Below are positions 53,143-62,500 of a stretch of DNA of 64,000 nt, piece by piece. The notes below the pieces were generated by a model. The model was not told the DNA's origin, did not search any database, and saw nothing but the letters and a program-made list of their open reading frames with translations. The DNA is from Halobacterium salinarum DSM 3754 (GTDB taxonomy: Archaea > Halobacteriota > Halobacteria > Halobacteriales > Halobacteriaceae), in contig NZ_VRYN01000001.1 of assembly GCF_008124605.1 (NCBI RefSeq), positions 422,772 to 486,771 on the forward strand. The letters run 5' to 3'. A program made the position numbers and the translations under genes. The stretch's first letter is position 1, and every line of letters begins with the position of its first letter.

Positions 53143-53862
53143 CTAGAGGTCGTCCAGATCGGTGAGCGCGCCGACCGGGGCGTCGGTGCGTTCCCGGGCA
53201 CGGTCGACGCCGGTTTCCCCGGCGGCGATGAGCGCGAACACGCCGGTCACGTCCGCGCCGGCGGCGTCGGCGATGTCCAACAGCAGCTCCTGGGTCTCCC
53301 CCGATCGGATGAGGTCGTCGACGACGAGCACGGTGTCACCGTCGTCGAGCGCCGACGCCGGCAGGTAGTACGTGAACTCGATGCCGGATTCGAGGCGTTG
53401 GCGGGCTTCGACGAACTCCTCGACGGCGGTTTCCTTGGACTGCTTGGCGTACGCGCAGTCGGCGCCGTAGTAGCCAGCCAGCGCCGCCGCCAGCGTGATC
53501 CCGTCGGTGGCGGCCGTCAGCACCACGTCGGGCGCGTCGAAGTCGAACGTTTCGGCGGCGACGGGCGCGACCAGTTCGAGAAACGACTGATCGAAGACGA
53601 TCCCGGAGTTGTCAACGTAGCCGTCGTCGTCGACGTGCACGCGGGCCGCGAGTTCCGCCTGGAGGAGGTCCGCGCCGGCGTTCTGGACGACCTCACGGGC
53701 GCGGTCGGCGCTTGGCAACACGTGGCCGTTGACGTAGCGGTTCAGGTCGCCGGCGGGGAGTCCGGTGTCGGCGGACAGCTCGTCGTAGGTGCGGGTCTCC
53801 TTGAGGGTGCGGAGAACGTCGACTGCCTGCAGTTGGAGAGTGGCTTTCTCAGCTCGGTTCAT
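53143..53862 (-). CDS. gfcR: Transcription regulator GfcR (PRTase fold)
   Basis: 239 residues from the ATG at 53862. An N-terminal HTH (about 20-60, YDELSADTGLPAGDLNRYV) is fused to a phosphoribosyltransferase domain with the PRPP loop TVLVVDDLIRSGETQ. GfcR controls sugar catabolism genes in haloarchaea and was earlier called PyrE1. The PRTase part may sense PRPP or another metabolite. It lies 78 bp behind the true pyrE with its own TATA box. Confidence 0.92.
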   Translation of the reverse strand: MNRAEKATLQLQAVDVLRTLKETRTYDELSADTGLPAGDLNRYVNGHVLPSADRAREVVQNAGADLLQAELAARVHVDDDGYVDNSGIVFDQSFLELVAPVAAETFDFDAPDVVLTAATDGITLAAALAGYYGADCAYAKQSKETAVEEFVEARQRLESGIEFTYYLPASALDDGDTVLVVDDLIRSGETQELLLDIADAAGADVTGVFALIAAGETGVDRARERTDAPVGALTDLDDL

Positions 53863-53885
53863 ACCGACCCACACGGTTCCACAAA

Positions 53886-53893
53886 CTTGAATA
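53886..53893 (-). promoter_or_regulatory. TATA box of gfcR
   Basis: TATTCAAG on the minus strand, 24-31 bp before the ATG at 53862. Confidence 0.45.
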
Positions 53894-53940
53894 CCGCGAA
53901 GCGGGGCGCAGGCGGACCGTGCTCAACCCTGACAGCCGGG

Positions 53941-54468
53941 TTACTCGGCGTCCAAGAGGTCGCTGGCGGTGACGAGTGCCGCCATTTCCACGCCGTGCTC
54001 GGCCAGCAGTTCGCGCCCGCCCTCCTCGCGGTCCACGACGATGAGCGCGCGGTTCACGGTCGCGCCGGCGTCCCGGAGGGCGTCGACGGCGTCGACGGCC
54101 GACTGGCCGGTGGTCGCGATGTCCTCGACGACCACGACCTCCTCGCCGTCGTCGAGCCGGCCCTCGATGCGGTTGGCGGTGCCGTACTCTTTGGCCTGCT
54201 TGCGCGCGATGACGTACGGCACGCCGGCCTCGGTGGCGGTCGCGGCGGCCAGGGGCACGCCGCCCAGCGCGACGCCCGCAAGCGTCGTGTCCTCGTCGAT
54301 GCGGTCGGCGAACGCCGCGGCGATGGCCGACAGACACTCGGGGTCGGTCTCGAAGAGATATTTGTCGACGTAGTACTCCGACGTGCCGCCGTGTGAGAGC
54401 TCGAACTCGCCGAACTGCACCGCGTCCGCGGCCCGGAGTGCGGACACGAGGTCGTCAGTTGCACTCAT
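53941..54468 (-). CDS. pyrE: Orotate phosphoribosyltransferase
   Basis: 175 residues from the ATG at 54468. The PRPP loop [14 protein letters not shown] and the segment [15 protein letters not shown] are diagnostic. It makes OMP from orotate and PRPP for pyrimidine synthesis. In haloarchaea this is the copy (PyrE2) used as the uracil-prototrophy marker. A TATA-like element lies 24-31 bp upstream. Confidence 0.96.
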   Translation of the reverse strand: MSATDDLVSALRAADAVQFGEFELSHGGTSEYYVDKYLFETDPECLSAIAAAFADRIDEDTTLAGVALGGVPLAAATATEAGVPYVIARKQAKEYGTANRIEGRLDDGEEVVVVEDIATTGQSAVDAVDALRDAGATVNRALIVVDREEGGRELLAEHGVEMAALVTASDLLDAE

Positions 54469-54491
54469 CGGCGCAAACGGGGTGCCGGCGG

Positions 54492-54499
54492 GACAAAAG
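54492..54499 (-). promoter_or_regulatory. TATA-like element of pyrE
   Basis: CTTTTGTC on the minus strand, 24-31 bp before the ATG at 54468. Confidence 0.4.
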
Positions 54500-54523
54500 C
54501 CCCCCGGTCCGGGCGGCGGCCCG

Positions 54524-55069
54524 CTACCAGGGTTCGTCCTTAACGCCGAGGGCGTACGCGATGCCGTTGGTGAGGAGATGGAGGGCCGGCGTGAGGACGG
54601 CGACGGTGACGAGCACGGGCAGCCCGAAGGTGTCGCCGACCCACGCGGGGACCGCAAGCGCGGTGAGCGCGAGCGCGACGACGACGAAGTCCAGCTGGTC
54701 GACGACCGGGAAGGCGGCCCCGCGCCGGCGGCCGGTGCGGCGCTTCAGGAAGGAGGCGGCGATGTCGCCGACCATCGCCCCGAACGCGAGCGTGCCCATC
54801 GCCGCGGGCGGGAACGCGGGCAGCACGACGCCGAGGGCGTCGGCGGCGGCCGGCCGGAGCGCGTTGAGCGCGACGGCGAGCGCGACGCCGGCGGCGGTGC
54901 CGACGGCGGTGCCACGCCACGTCTTCCCGTCGCCGAGGAGGCGGCGATCACCGAGGCTGCGCCCGCCGTCGATGGGGCGGCCGCCGCCCGCGAGCACGGC
55001 GGCGTTGTTCGGGACGTACGCGGGCAACATCGCCCACACGGCGACGACAACGGTGCCGACCAGGTCCAT
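54524..55069 (-). CDS. carS: CDP-archaeol synthase
   Basis: 181 residues, about five helices. The segment [19 protein letters not shown] and [10 protein letters not shown] and VVDQLDFVV are signatures of CarS, which forms CDP-archaeol from CTP and 2,3-di-O-geranylgeranylglyceryl phosphate in membrane lipid synthesis. The ATG at 55069 is at the conserved MDLVGT; a longer frame upstream overlaps the promoter of proline dehydrogenase. Confidence 0.95.
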   Translation of the reverse strand: MDLVGTVVVAVWAMLPAYVPNNAAVLAGGGRPIDGGRSLGDRRLLGDGKTWRGTAVGTAAGVALAVALNALRPAAADALGVVLPAFPPAAMGTLAFGAMVGDIAASFLKRRTGRRRGAAFPVVDQLDFVVVALALTALAVPAWVGDTFGLPVLVTVAVLTPALHLLTNGIAYALGVKDEPW

Positions 55070-55123
55070 GCGGGTCGGTGGTCGCGCGCCCGGCAAAAAC
55101 CCGCGGATTCCGAGAGGCCGGGT

Positions 55124-55130
55124 GTTTAAG
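55124..55130 (+). promoter_or_regulatory. TATA box of the proline dehydrogenase gene
   Basis: GTTTAAG lies 25-31 bp before the ATG at 55155. A likely carS TATA (GTTTTTGCC, minus, 55092-55100) lies about 25 bp away. Confidence 0.55.
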
Positions 55131-55154
55131 ACATGTGGAGAACGAGAGGTTGGT

Positions 55155-55994
55155 ATGATACCACCCATCGCGAACCGGTTCGTCGCGGGGGAGACGCCGG
55201 CCGAAGCCATCGAGTACGCCGCGGACCTGAACGATCGCGGCGTGACGGCGATCCTGAACCTGCTGGGCGAGCATTACCACGAGCGCCCGCCGGCCGACGA
55301 GGACGCGGCGGCCTACCGGCGACTCGTGGCCGACGTCGGTGACAGCGACGTGGACGCCTGTGTGTCGGTGAAGCCCTCCCAGATCGGGTTGGACGTCGGC
55401 CCCGAGGTGTTTGCGGAGAACCTCGAAACCATCGCGGCGGCGGCCGCCGACCACGACGTGTTCGCGTGGGTCGACATGGAGGACCACGAGACGACGGACG
55501 CGACGATGGACACCTTCGAGTCGCTGGCCCGGACCCACGCCGGGAACATGGGGTTGTGTGTGCAGGCGAACTTAAAGCGCACCGAGCAGGACCTCGACCG
55601 GCTGGCGGACGTGCCGGGGAAGGTGCGGCTCGTGAAGGGCGCATACGACGAGCCCGACGACGTAGCCTACCAGGACAAACCCGATGTCAACGAGGCGTAC
55701 CGAACACACCTGGAGTTCATGTTCCGGGAGTTCGACGACGGCGTGGCGGTGGGCAGCCACGATCCGGCGATGATCTCGTACGCCGCCGAGCTCCACGAGG
55801 AGTACGGCACCGACTACGAGGTGCAGATGCTGATGGGGATCCGGGAGGACGCACAGACGGAGTTGGCTGCCACGGGGGTCCCCACCTACCAGTACGTGCC
55901 CTACGGTGGCAAGTGGTTCTCGTATTTCTATCGGCGAGCCATGGAGCGCAAGGAAAACCTGGTGTTCGCGCTCCGTGCGGTCCTCGGACGGTAG
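55155..55994 (+). CDS. Proline dehydrogenase
   Basis: 279 residues, the short single-domain form. The TIM-barrel core holds [22 protein letters not shown] (FAD and substrate site), VGSHDPAM and the C-terminal [15 protein letters not shown] with the conserved Arg-Arg pair. It oxidises proline to pyrroline-5-carboxylate with FAD, feeding electrons to the respiratory chain. The downstream dehydrogenase is not in this window. Confidence 0.95.
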   Translation: MIPPIANRFVAGETPAEAIEYAADLNDRGVTAILNLLGEHYHERPPADEDAAAYRRLVADVGDSDVDACVSVKPSQIGLDVGPEVFAENLETIAAAAADHDVFAWVDMEDHETTDATMDTFESLARTHAGNMGLCVQANLKRTEQDLDRLADVPGKVRLVKGAYDEPDDVAYQDKPDVNEAYRTHLEFMFREFDDGVAVGSHDPAMISYAAELHEEYGTDYEVQMLMGIREDAQTELAATGVPTYQYVPYGGKWFSYFYRRAMERKENLVFALRAVLGR

Positions 55995-56032
55995 TTTAGT
56001 GGGGTTTTAGCGGCGCTGTGACGCCTCGAAAT

Positions 56033-56040
56033 CACTATAC
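56033..56040 (+). promoter_or_regulatory. TATA box of the DUF502 gene
   Basis: CACTATAC lies 26-33 bp before the ATG at 56066. The stretch CTATACTATATG just before the start is a second AT-rich run. Confidence 0.5.
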
Positions 56041-56065
56041 GTGACCGGTTTCTGAACTATACTAT

Positions 56066-56683
56066 ATGGGTTCCTGGAAGCGGGACTTCGCAAGCGGGCT
56101 GATCGTTCTCGTTCCGATCGTGGTGACGCTGTACGTGATCTACTGGCTGTTCGGATTGCTCTCGAACATCACCCTGTTTACGCAGTTGACCGACACGCAG
56201 TACCAGGCGGTCGCCGCGACGCTTGCGGTGTTCGTGCTGATCGTGTTCTCGGTGGGATACCTGATGCGGACGGCCGCGGGCAGCATTCTGGAGGCACTCA
56301 TCGATTACGTGATGAACCGGCTGCCGGTGTTGCGGATCGTGTACAACGCCTCGAAGATGGCCGTCGAGACCGTGTTGTCCGACGGTACCGGGGAGTTCCA
56401 GCAGCCGGTGCGCGTGGAGCCATGGCCGGGGATGCGACTGACCGCGTTCAAGACCGGCAAGAAAGCCCCGGACGGCCGGGAGGTGGTGTTCATGCCGACG
56501 GCGCCGAACATCACCACGGGGTTCGTGATGGAAGTCGAGCCCGAGGACCTGGAGGAGACAGACGAAAGCGTCGAAGACGCGTTGACGCGCGTGCTGAGCG
56601 CCGGGTTCGGCGAGAACGACGACAGCGAGGTGGCGATCGACGAGCTGCTCCCGGAGGACGACGACGACGAAAACGAGGAATGA
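56066..56683 (+). CDS. DUF502 family membrane protein
   Basis: 205 residues. Two membrane helices (about 10-34 and 50-74) precede a soluble part with the family pattern VLRIVYNASKMAVETV and TAPNITTGFVMEVEPEDL. Function unknown; homologues are spread in bacteria, archaea and plants, and DUF502 proteins in plants are LIKE COV proteins. The C-terminus is an acidic run (EDDDDENEE). Confidence 0.88.
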   Translation: MGSWKRDFASGLIVLVPIVVTLYVIYWLFGLLSNITLFTQLTDTQYQAVAATLAVFVLIVFSVGYLMRTAAGSILEALIDYVMNRLPVLRIVYNASKMAVETVLSDGTGEFQQPVRVEPWPGMRLTAFKTGKKAPDGREVVFMPTAPNITTGFVMEVEPEDLEETDESVEDALTRVLSAGFGENDDSEVAIDELLPEDDDDENEE

Positions 56684-56720
56684 GCGCGGCGGTCGGTTCA
56701 GGCGGGTCGCGCTGGCGGCT

Positions 56721-57647
56721 TCAGACGTAGTGGAACCACTCCTCGCGGTCGCCGGCCTCCACGAGGTCGAAGAACGCGGTCTGGAGCTCTTCGGTGACCG
56801 GGCCGCGGGTTCCGGAGCCGATTTCGACGTTGTCGACTTGCTTGATCGGCGTGACTTCGGCGGCGGAGCCGGTGAAGAAGAGCTCGTCGGCGGTGTGGAG
56901 TTCGCCACGCGAGATCGAGACGTCGTCGTGGACGGTGTAGCCGCGCTCCTCGGCGAGCGTGATGACGGTGTCGCGGGTGATGCCGTCGAGGATGCTCTCG
57001 GAGAGGCCGGGCGTGAAGAGTTCGCCGTCGCGCACGAGGAAGATGTTCTCGCCGGGGCCTTCCGCGACGTTACCCTCTTTGTTGAGGACGATGGCTTCGG
57101 TGAAGCCGTTGCGCCGGGCTTCCTCGCCGGCGAGCATGCTGTTGACGTAGAGGCCGGTGGTTTTGGCGTTCGTCGGGATCTGGCTGGAGGCGTGCTTGCG
57201 CCACGTCGACACCATCACGTCGACGCCGTTTTCGAGGGCGTCGTCGCCGAGGTACGCGCCCCACGGCCAGGCGGCGATGGCGACGTCGGTCGGGCAGTCG
57301 CCGGGGGAGACGCCGAGTGATTCGTAGCCGTAGTACGCCAGCGGGCGGATGTAACAGGACCCGAGGTCTTGGCGCTGGATGAGCTCGACGGTGGCGTCGG
57401 TGAGTTCGTCGGGCGTGAACTCGATGTCGAGGTCGTAGGGTTTCGCCGATTCGTAGAACCGCTGGAGGTGGTCGTCCCACCGGAAGATCGCGGGGCCGTT
57501 GTCGGTGTCGTAGACACGGACCCCCTCGAAGATGCCGGACCCGTAGTGGAGTGCGTGGGTGAGGACGTGTACTTGTGCGTCCTCCCAGTCGACGAACTCG
57601 CCGTCCATCCAGATGGTGTCGACGTCCATCTCACTGAAACTGGGCAT
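56721..57647 (-). CDS. ilvE: Branched-chain amino acid aminotransferase
   Basis: 308 residues. Fold type IV PLP enzyme signatures: HALHYGSGIFEGVRVY, the PLP lysine in AKTTGLYVNSMLAG (unusual spacing normal for the family), EGPGENIFLV and LFFTGSAAEVTPI. It makes leucine, isoleucine and valine from their keto acids. A TATA box lies 25-32 bp upstream. Confidence 0.95.
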   Translation of the reverse strand: MPSFSEMDVDTIWMDGEFVDWEDAQVHVLTHALHYGSGIFEGVRVYDTDNGPAIFRWDDHLQRFYESAKPYDLDIEFTPDELTDATVELIQRQDLGSCYIRPLAYYGYESLGVSPGDCPTDVAIAAWPWGAYLGDDALENGVDVMVSTWRKHASSQIPTNAKTTGLYVNSMLAGEEARRNGFTEAIVLNKEGNVAEGPGENIFLVRDGELFTPGLSESILDGITRDTVITLAEERGYTVHDDVSISRGELHTADELFFTGSAAEVTPIKQVDNVEIGSGTRGPVTEELQTAFFDLVEAGDREEWFHYV

Positions 57648-57671
57648 GTGCGGACTGACGAACTGATCGGT

Positions 57672-57679
57672 GATAAAAC
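57672..57679 (-). promoter_or_regulatory. TATA box of ilvE
   Basis: GTTTTATC on the minus strand, 25-32 bp before the ATG at 57647. Confidence 0.6.
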
Positions 57680-57747
57680 CACGAGTGACGGATCCCCGAC
57701 GCGTCTGGACACCGGCAAGAATGTCCTGAGATAATCTAACCGCAGAG

Positions 57748-57755
57748 CTTAATTA
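57748..57755 (+). promoter_or_regulatory. TATA box of the first NhaC-family gene
   Basis: CTTAATTA lies 24-31 bp before the ATG at 57779. Confidence 0.55.
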
Positions 57756-57773
57756 CCGATGTGAATTATCGGT
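57755..57773. promoter_or_regulatory. Inverted repeat ACCGAT-N7-ATCGGT at the nhaC promoter
   Basis: Perfect 6-bp arms (57755-57760, 57768-57773) begin at the last base of the TATA box and end 5 bp before the ATG. It would cover the transcription start, so a protein bound here would repress. Confidence 0.45.
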
Positions 57774-57778
57774 GGGTG

Positions 57779-59254
57779 ATGAGCGACTTCACGCCGCTTG
57801 CCTACGAGGACATCGACGACGCACGGAAACCGACGCTGACCGAGGCGCTGGTTCCCGTGCTGGTTGTCGTCGTCTCGCTGGGCGTCGGCTCGGGCTACCT
57901 CGGGCTTGCGCCACACGCGCCGCTCCTCTGGAGCATCACGTTCACCGGGCTGTTCGCGCGCTACCACCTGGGCTACGACTGGGAACGCGTCTCCGACGCC
58001 GCGCTGGCCGGCCTCAGGATGGGGCTGCAAGCCATCCTGATCCTGTTCGTCATCTACGGGCTCATCGCGACGTGGACCAGCGCCGGCACCATCCCCGGGT
58101 TGATGTACTACGGCCTGGGGGCGCTCACGCCCGCGGTCTTCCTCCCGGTGACGGCGATCCTCGCCGCCGTCGTCGCGTTCGCCATCGGCTCCTCGTGGAC
58201 CACCGTGGGCACGCTCGGCGTCGCGTTCGTCGGCATCGGCTCCGGGCTGGGCATCCCGCTACCGATGACCGCCGGCGCGATCGTCTCCGGGGCCTACGCC
58301 GGCGACAAACAGAGCCCGCTGTCGGACACCACGAACCTCGCCGCGGCCGTCACGAACGCCGACCTCTACGACCACATCAACGGCATGCGACTCGGGACCG
58401 CCATCGCGTTCGGCCTCTCCGTGCTCGCGTACGCGGTGCTGGGCGTGCTCATCGTCGATGGCGGTGCCGCGAACGTCACCGCGATCAGCGGCCCCCTCGC
58501 CGGCAGTTACGCGCTCGGCCCGCTGGTGTTCCTGCCGCTGGTCGTCACGTTCGGCCTGGCGTTCCGCGGCTACCCGGCGCTCCCCTCGCTGGTCGCGGGC
58601 GTGTTCGCCGGCGCGCTCACCACGATCGCCGTCCAAGGCGCCTCGTTCACCGCCGCGTGGAACGTCTTCCTCAACGGCACCACCCCCGAGACCGGGAGTG
58701 AACTGGTCAACAACTTGCTCACCACGGGCGGCATCGCCGGGTCCGCGTGGACGATCGCGGTCGTCGTCGCGGCGCTCTCGCTCGGCGGCCTGCTCGAACG
58801 CACCGGCGTCCTCCCGACGCTCACCCACCACCTGACGCGCGCCATCTGGTCGCCCGAATCGCTGGTTGCCGGCACCGGCGTCGCCGCCATCGCGACGAAC
58901 GCGTTCTCCGCCCAACAGTACATGAGCATCGTCGTCCCGAGCGTCAGCCTCCGCACGCTCTACGACGAATACGACCTCAACGAGCGCGACCTCTCACGGG
59001 CGGTCGAGGCCGCCGGTACACCCACGGGGCCGTTCTTCCCGTGGCACGCCGGTGCCGTGTTCATGACGGGCGCGCTCTACACCAGCCAGCCCGGAGCCAT
59101 CTCGTGGTGGTGGGCGCCGTACTACTTCTTCGGCATCCTCTCGCCGCTGGTGCTGTTCGGGCTGGTGCTTGCGGGCCGCGGCTACGACCGCGCGGGTTCG
59201 GCCACGCAGCCCGCCGCCCCGGCCGCCAACGCGGCCGCAACTGACGACGACTGA
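57779..59254 (+). CDS. NhaC-family Na+/H+ antiporter
   Basis: 491 residues and about eleven to twelve helices. Conserved segments: FAIGSSWTTVGTLGVAF, GAYAGDKQSPLSDTTNLAA and ATNAFSAQQYMSIVV. It expels Na+ or exchanges another substrate. The ATG at 57779 matches the TATA distance; an upstream start is within the inverted repeat. Its stop is 1 bp from the stop of a second, convergent NhaC-type gene. Confidence 0.92.
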   Translation: MSDFTPLAYEDIDDARKPTLTEALVPVLVVVVSLGVGSGYLGLAPHAPLLWSITFTGLFARYHLGYDWERVSDAALAGLRMGLQAILILFVIYGLIATWTSAGTIPGLMYYGLGALTPAVFLPVTAILAAVVAFAIGSSWTTVGTLGVAFVGIGSGLGIPLPMTAGAIVSGAYAGDKQSPLSDTTNLAAAVTNADLYDHINGMRLGTAIAFGLSVLAYAVLGVLIVDGGAANVTAISGPLAGSYALGPLVFLPLVVTFGLAFRGYPALPSLVAGVFAGALTTIAVQGASFTAAWNVFLNGTTPETGSELVNNLLTTGGIAGSAWTIAVVVAALSLGGLLERTGVLPTLTHHLTRAIWSPESLVAGTGVAAIATNAFSAQQYMSIVVPSVSLRTLYDEYDLNERDLSRAVEAAGTPTGPFFPWHAGAVFMTGALYTSQPGAISWWWAPYYFFGILSPLVLFGLVLAGRGYDRAGSATQPAAPAANAAATDDD

Positions 59255-59255
59255 C

Positions 59256-61004
59256 CTACCCGCCCAGCGCCGCGAACACGAACACCAGGGACAGATACAA
59301 GAGGACGATGCCGACGGCGGCCACCGGCACCAGGGAGAGGTAGTCGTAGCTCGTGGCGGCGGCGGGCAGCGAGAGAGTGCCGTTGGCGGCCGCCTCGCGG
59401 TCCGCCTCGTCGACGGCGTCGGCCCGCGGCATCACCTCGGGCAGTCCCTTCCGGCGGGTGTCGAGTTTGTTCAACACCACGACAGCGCCGAGCGTGAGCA
59501 CGGTCGCAAGCGGGAGCGCGACCACGGGTGACCGCAGGCCGACCGCGTACAACACCAACATCACGATGGTCACGCCCGCGGCCGTCGCCGCGAACGGGAT
59601 CTGGGTGGTGACGTGGTCGATGTGGTCCGACCCCGCGAAGATCGACGACATCACCGTGGTGTCGCTGATCGGGGAGGAGTGATCGCCCCAGATCGCGCCG
59701 CCGAACAGCACGCCCACGAGGACCGGCAACACCGCCGCGCCCGCGAGGTTGTACCCCAGCGGGATCGCGACCGGCGTCAGGATGGCCATCGTCCCCCACG
59801 AGGTGCCGGTGGTGAACGCGACGAACATCGCGGCGAGGAACACGAGCAACGGGAGGAAGCCCGCCGGCACGCCGCTGCCGACCAGCGTGGTGACGATGAA
59901 GTCAGCGGTCCCCACCTTCTCGGCTGCCATCCCGATCCCCCACGCCAGCACGATGATCGCGAGCGCGATGTTCATCGTCTTGAACCCATCGACGATGGTG
60001 TCCGTCGCGCCTTCGAGGTCCATCGTGCCGTACGCCAGCGCACCGACGAAGCCCGAAACCATGAACGCGAACGCGCCGTGGAGCAGCCCCATCGCGACGT
60101 CGGTCTCCTGGAGGGCGGTGGCGATGTCGACGCCCGGCTTGTAGCCACCGCCGAGATACCACATCGACCCCAGACCGACGGCCAACAACACGGCGATCGG
60201 CCCGAAGAAGTTCAACAACGAGGGGTTCGCCCTGCTGGGGTCGCCGACGTCGTTGGAGACGTCAGACAGCGGCGTTGCGCCGTCGGCGATTGTGTCACCG
60301 GTGGTGCGGGCGCGCCACTCGGCGTCCAGCATCGGCCCGAAGAACCGCTGGGTGATGGTGATGAACCCCACCATGAAAAACGCCATGAAGCAGTAGATGT
60401 TCCACGGGATCGACTGCAAGAACAGCCCGAACGGGGTGGTCCCAAGCTCGGCCGCGGAGACCCGAGCCGCCTCCAAGCCCGCGATGATCATCGACACTTG
60501 GTAGCCGATCCAGTTCGACACCGGTCCGAACGTCGTCACGGGCGCTGTCGTGGAGTCGAGCACGTAGGCGTGCATCTCGCGGGAGGAGTCGGCGTCCTGG
60601 GCGAGCTCCCGGGTGGCGTTGCCGGTGACGACCGTGCTCGTGTACGAGTCGAAGAAGATGAACACGCCGATCAGCCAGGTCAGGATCTGTGACTCGCGTG
60701 CGGTCGAGATGCGGCTGCCGATCCAGCGTTCGAGCGCGAGGATCCCCCCGGAGCGGTAGATGAACGCCGCTCCCGCACCCATGAACAGGATGAGCACGAT
60801 GAATTTCGTGTTGAACGGCGTTCGAACGACCGCGACCAGCCAGTCCATCGTCAGTGCGGTCGCGGCAATCGGGTTCCACTGTGCGACGACCAACGCGCCG
60901 GCCCAGACGCCAGCGAACAGCGACACCAACACCTGTCGGGTGGTCATCGCGAGCACGATCGCGAGCAGCGGCGGAACAAGCGCCAACACGCCGTACGATG
61001 CCAT
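59256..61004 (-). CDS. NhaC-family Na+/H+ antiporter, long form
   Basis: 582 residues. The central motifs TGTSWGTMAILTPVAIPLGY and GAIWGDHSSPISDTTVMSS are those of the NhaC/MleN group; the protein is longer than the convergent paralogue and differs in the N-terminal third. It may exchange Na+, H+ or a carboxylate. A TATA box lies 27-34 bp upstream. Confidence 0.92.
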   Translation of the reverse strand: MASYGVLALVPPLLAIVLAMTTRQVLVSLFAGVWAGALVVAQWNPIAATALTMDWLVAVVRTPFNTKFIVLILFMGAGAAFIYRSGGILALERWIGSRISTARESQILTWLIGVFIFFDSYTSTVVTGNATRELAQDADSSREMHAYVLDSTTAPVTTFGPVSNWIGYQVSMIIAGLEAARVSAAELGTTPFGLFLQSIPWNIYCFMAFFMVGFITITQRFFGPMLDAEWRARTTGDTIADGATPLSDVSNDVGDPSRANPSLLNFFGPIAVLLAVGLGSMWYLGGGYKPGVDIATALQETDVAMGLLHGAFAFMVSGFVGALAYGTMDLEGATDTIVDGFKTMNIALAIIVLAWGIGMAAEKVGTADFIVTTLVGSGVPAGFLPLLVFLAAMFVAFTTGTSWGTMAILTPVAIPLGYNLAGAAVLPVLVGVLFGGAIWGDHSSPISDTTVMSSIFAGSDHIDHVTTQIPFAATAAGVTIVMLVLYAVGLRSPVVALPLATVLTLGAVVVLNKLDTRRKGLPEVMPRADAVDEADREAAANGTLSLPAAATSYDYLSLVPVAAVGIVLLYLSLVFVFAALGG

Positions 61005-61030
61005 GGGTGTACGTAGCCCGATGATGGGGT

Positions 61031-61038
61031 GATAAGCG
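61031..61038 (-). promoter_or_regulatory. TATA box of the long NhaC-family gene
   Basis: CGCTTATC on the minus strand, 27-34 bp before the ATG at 61004. Confidence 0.5.
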
Positions 61039-61080
61039 TGCTGGGATCAACTGCGAGTGCCACACCGGATCGTGGCGGTG

Positions 61081-61749
61081 CTACTGAAACGCGGCTACCA
61101 GATCGCTGCCCTCGACGTACGGGATGTCGTGGCGGCTGGCGTACCGTTTGGCGTCGGCGACCGAGCGCGCGCCGCCGGTGTCGGCGTCGAGCATCTCGCA
61201 GACGACGACGGCGGGCGGGACGCCGGCCGCACCGGCGAGCGCGATGCCGAGTTCGGTGTGGCCCTGGCGAGCGGACAGCGACGGCGCGGCGCGAAGCACG
61301 TGTACGTGCCCGGGCGCGCGGAACGTCGCCGGGAAGTCGACGGCCGCGGGGTCGGCGGCAGCCTGGCCGAGTTCCGCGATGGTGAGCGCGCGGTCGTCGT
61401 CGGTGATCCCGGTGTAGGTGTCGCGGTGGTTGACTGTCAGGGAGAACGACGACCGGTCGTCGTAGCCGAGGTGGCCGTGGTCGGCGGCGGGGTGATCGAG
61501 TTCGTCGGCGATGAACGGGAGCGCGAACGCGTCGGCGACGGCGTCGCCGAGCGCTACGCAGATGAGGCCGCCGGCGTCGGTGCGCATGCGTGCGACGGCG
61601 TCGGCGGTGACCGCGGGGGCCGGATAGATCAAGTCGACTTCGCCCTCGCGGTCGGCGGCGTCGTGGACCAGCACGGGCTGGCCGTCCCGGAACGCGTCGA
61701 CAGCCCGACCAACGCCTGGAGCGTGGGCCGCGTTGCTATGCTTCGACAC
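61081..61749 (-). CDS. ribB: 3,4-dihydroxy-2-butanone 4-phosphate synthase
   Basis: 222 residues. RVD-type signatures: [35 protein letters not shown] and [11 protein letters not shown]. It makes the four-carbon riboflavin precursor from ribulose 5-phosphate. The ATG overlaps the upstream rbkR gene by 14 bp, so ribB is translated together with the riboflavin kinase and regulator. Confidence 0.95.
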   Translation of the reverse strand: MSKHSNAAHAPGVGRAVDAFRDGQPVLVHDAADREGEVDLIYPAPAVTADAVARMRTDAGGLICVALGDAVADAFALPFIADELDHPAADHGHLGYDDRSSFSLTVNHRDTYTGITDDDRALTIAELGQAAADPAAVDFPATFRAPGHVHVLRAAPSLSARQGHTELGIALAGAAGVPPAVVVCEMLDADTGGARSVADAKRYASRHDIPYVEGSDLVAAFQ

Positions 61750-62437
61750 GGATGGTCACCTCGTCGTCGTCGAGCAGGCCGAGTCGCTCCCGGAGCTTGA
61801 CCGGGGCGATGATTTCGAGTTGGTCGTCGTCGTGGTGGGTGCGGTCGGGGATGATGACGTGTGCGCCGTCGAAGTCGGTGCCGTCACCCACGACGGTGCA
61901 GGCGTAGCAGGTGGCCGACCCGTAGGTGCGGTCTTCGTCCTCCCAGGCATCGATGTCGACGCCGTCTAGGGCTTGTATGCCGGCGCGTGCGCGCTGACCG
62001 TCCGGGGGGAGATCGACGTTGAGCGTGCCCGGGTACGGCTCGTAGCCGAGCTTCTCGGCGAACTGGCGGTTGTACCCGGGGAGGCTGATGTAGTGGCGGC
62101 CTTCGCCCATGCCGCTGGTGACTGTCCCCGCCAGCGCGAGCTCGCCGGGGTCCTCGAAGATGCGGCGGTAGTCCTCGTATTCGTGTTTGAGGGCGTGTCG
62201 GCCCGCGTCGGTGACGGTGATCCACTGGCCGTCGCTGACGAGGTCACGGGTGACGTGGTCGGCGTCGTCGAGTGCTTGCAGCCGCCGGGAGGCGGTCTGG
62301 CTGGAGGCGTCGAGGCGGCTTGCGAGGTCGCCACACGACACTTTCACCTCGCCGCGGTGTGCGCCGTCGAGCGCGAGCAGTTTGAGCACGGCGAGTTCGT
62401 CGTACCCGACGTCGCCGGTGCTCGTGGCTCCTGACAT
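61736..62437 (-). CDS. rbkR: CTP-dependent riboflavin kinase with N-terminal HTH (RbkR type)
   Basis: 233 residues from the ATG at 62437. An N-terminal MarR-like winged HTH (about 20-90, [19 protein letters not shown]) is fused to a DUF120 riboflavin kinase (about 100-233) with [19 protein letters not shown] and [12 protein letters not shown]. The kinase makes FMN from riboflavin and CTP. RbkR proteins also bind DNA and repress riboflavin genes. It is the first gene of the rbkR-ribB operon. Confidence 0.93.
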   Translation of the reverse strand: MSGATSTGDVGYDELAVLKLLALDGAHRGEVKVSCGDLASRLDASSQTASRRLQALDDADHVTRDLVSDGQWITVTDAGRHALKHEYEDYRRIFEDPGELALAGTVTSGMGEGRHYISLPGYNRQFAEKLGYEPYPGTLNVDLPPDGQRARAGIQALDGVDIDAWEDEDRTYGSATCYACTVVGDGTDFDGAHVIIPDRTHHDDDQLEIIAPVKLRERLGLLDDDEVTIRVEA

Positions 62438-62500
62438 GGCTGGGGGTTGGCCCGCGCCCCGCATAAGGATACCGAAAGTGGAATGCGTCTCGGAATTGAG

